Origin: Physcocola sp002396385
Lineage (GTDB): Bacteria > Bacteroidota > Bacteroidia > Bacteroidales > Paludibacteraceae
Direction: 5' to 3'
Length of the DNA: 25,084 bases
Assembly (NCBI GenBank): GCA_946535435.1
Contig: CAMNDM010000049.1
Location: 1-25,084, forward strand
In this document: positions 23,771-25,084 of the stretch, in pieces
Layout: every line of letters starts with the position of its first letter
Numbering within the stretch: position 1 is the first letter of the stretch
The notes under the pieces: generated by a model
What the model saw: the letters and a program-made list of their open reading frames with translations, nothing else
Database searches by the model: none
Told to the model about the DNA's origin: nothing
Made by a program: the position numbers and the translations under genes

Positions 23771-24617
23771 TCTTCAGATTTATTCTTCCAAAAGATGTCT
23801 GTCCAACTTGTATCTAAATTTCCAGAAATTTTTTCTTTCAAATCACTATCATCTCCATTCTTCTCAAGAAACCCAATCAAATCAGCTTTGAAATTTTCAA
23901 ACGGAGTCAACTGCTTACCACGGGCGTTCATCTTAATATACAGATCATCTGACGACACGAGGTTATTCAAAGACAATCGATAGAAAACAATTGGTGCAGT
24001 ATCCGAAGTAAGAGATTCCCAATACTCTTCAATTTTCTTATCGATACTTTCACAGAATACTTCTTCAAAACCATCTATTTTACCGTCTATTTTTGTTCCA
24101 CCAAGCATTCGCAACATCGATTGTATTGTGGGGTCTTGTTTCCACTCGGAATAAAACCAGGTACGATTTATTATGAAGTCAACTATTCTTCTGCCGTCTG
24201 CTTTTTTATATTCTCCATAATTTTCGAAGTTCTCTGGTTTACACAGGTTCATACAAAACTCGCGAGATGAAATACGTGTTTCATACGTGAATTTTTTCAG
24301 AACGTCGCAGACATCTTTATTCAGATTGCCCGAAATCAATGCAATATACCAATGCAAAAGCCAAAGTGTAGTTAATCGTTGTTGACCATCAAGTGGACTA
24401 AATTTTTCATTTTCGAAAGAACCATATACAAAATCAAGTTCCATTTCTTTCTTATTATCCAAGGCATTTTTTATATCAAAAAGAAATGCTCTGCGTAGAT
24501 GTTCCTTTCCAAGACGCCCCTGCGCATAATCTCGCTGAATGATTGGGATTTCAATACAATTTACTTTTAAAAAATTCAAAATGTTATTTTCTTAGTATCT
24601 ATAGTATCTTTGCTCAT
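23749..24617 (-). pseudogene. DUF262 (GmrS/ParB-like) gene, frameshifted near the start and cut short
   Basis: The protein sequence shows the DUF262 hallmarks of GmrSD-type restriction proteins: CIEIPIIQRDYAQGR, the nucleotide-hydrolysis motif SPLDGQQRLTTLW, and MNARGKQLTPFENFKADL. The natural start is the ATG at 24617 (MSKDTIDTKKITF), which hits TGA after 13 codons. One extra base there joins it to NFLKVNCIEIP in the next frame; related proteins often read ITFW-x-FL, so a lost G in a TGG codon is likely. The frame ends at 23749 after only ~290 residues, about half of the usual length, lacking the DUF1524 nuclease half. It is therefore a remnant. It starts 7 nt after the preceding gene fragment. 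Confidence 0.8.
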
Positions 24618-24624
24618 CGTCTTC

Positions 24625-25084
24625 TTATTTTTGATTATTTGACGAATCTATCACACTGAATTCTTCCAGTGTTTTGAGTAAATTCTGTTTGTAAGTTTCT
24701 GCATCCTGCTTTGTCCAATAGTTATAGTTAGTAAAAAAAGGAGTATAGTATTTCAAGAAAACATTTCTTGTACATGGTGGAATGAATGCTGTTTTTGCTT
24801 TAGCCTCATTTCCGATACTAAATTCTATTCGGTCATTCCCTTTCTTAATCACAGGTATTGGTAAGACACACCACCTTCTTTGCCTATGATAATACGACGT
24901 TTAGCAGCAAAAATAGAATTACCATAACCACGATTTGTAGAAGAATCTAAAAGCGTAAAGTTCCAAATCTTATTTTTTTCGGCGTATAGGTCAAAATGCA
25001 GGCTGACACACTGCGCAAAGTCCGATGGACACAGGGTTTGAGGGTGATTCAAAATTTTGAAGTGCCATTTTAACAATTCGGTTA
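24625..25084 (-). pseudogene. C-terminal part of a DUF262/DUF1524 (GmrSD-like) protein, frameshifted, cut by the window edge
   Basis: Two frames join to one family-like C-terminus. The first, open from the right edge to a TGA at 24849, reads NKIWNFTLLDSSTNRGYGNS then IFAAKRRIIIGKEGG, which matches the HNH-type DUF1524 region (NLTLL...N..Y.N..F..KR). The second, from 24852 to 24625, continues with PVIKKGNDRIEF and AFIPPCTRNVFLKYYT, another conserved block of this family, then WTKQDAETY. A single indel near 24850 would fuse them. It precedes the DUF262 remnant by 7 nt, a common paired arrangement. Confidence 0.7.

Overview
The window looks like chromosomal DNA of a Bacteroidales bacterium (Bacteroides/Prevotella relatives; genus not resolved). 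The clues are many promoters with the Bacteroidetes -7 element TAnnTTTG (some with a -33 TTG), BspA-type leucine-rich repeats, a Kdo transferase gene next to gltX, and a set of Bacteroidetes-style hypothetical genes.

Left part (1-8.6 kb, mostly minus strand). The left edge cuts a gene not seen in simple ATG-to-stop lists because it runs off the window. It is a 728-codon (visible) fusion of a class I SAM-methyltransferase-like domain to at least fifteen near-identical 23-residue BspA-type leucine-rich repeats. A DUF1848 gene lies 12 nt upstream in the same direction. Then come a small secreted protein (plus strand), a single-HKD phospholipase D-like protein, a Gfo/Idh/MocA oxidoreductase, an Rpn-family nuclease, an AT-rich secreted hypothetical protein, and a lipoprotein. 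Between the last two lies a scar of about 110 bp. It is the fused start and end of a second, deleted Rpn gene, and it keeps an intact promoter that now faces the hypothetical gene.

Middle part (8.7-17.3 kb), housekeeping. A minus-strand cluster encodes a flavodoxin-like DarA-related membrane protein, MiaB, and an LtaS-like phosphoglycerol-transferase-family protein. The plus strand carries a GNAT-like protein, gltX and the Kdo transferase gene waaA. A strong intrinsic terminator closes this block at 17.35 kb.

Right part (17.4-25.1 kb), an AT-rich accessory and defence island. It begins with an IS256-like (zinc-ribbon) insertion sequence whose transposase is frameshifted in an A7 run; palindromes sit against both ends. 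Next, on the minus strand, are a Schlafen-AlbA_2/ATPase regulator-like gene flanked on both sides by eight copies of an 11-bp motif, a two-gene Kiwa-type anti-phage system (membrane KwaA and DUF4868 KwaB), a C5 cytosine methyltransferase cut off before motif X, an XRE regulator that may control it, and two decayed GmrSD-like (DUF262/DUF1524) type IV restriction genes with frameshifts. The order and the broken junctions suggest successive insertions and deletions in a defence hotspot, with kwaAB and the AlbA_2 gene as the intact survivors.
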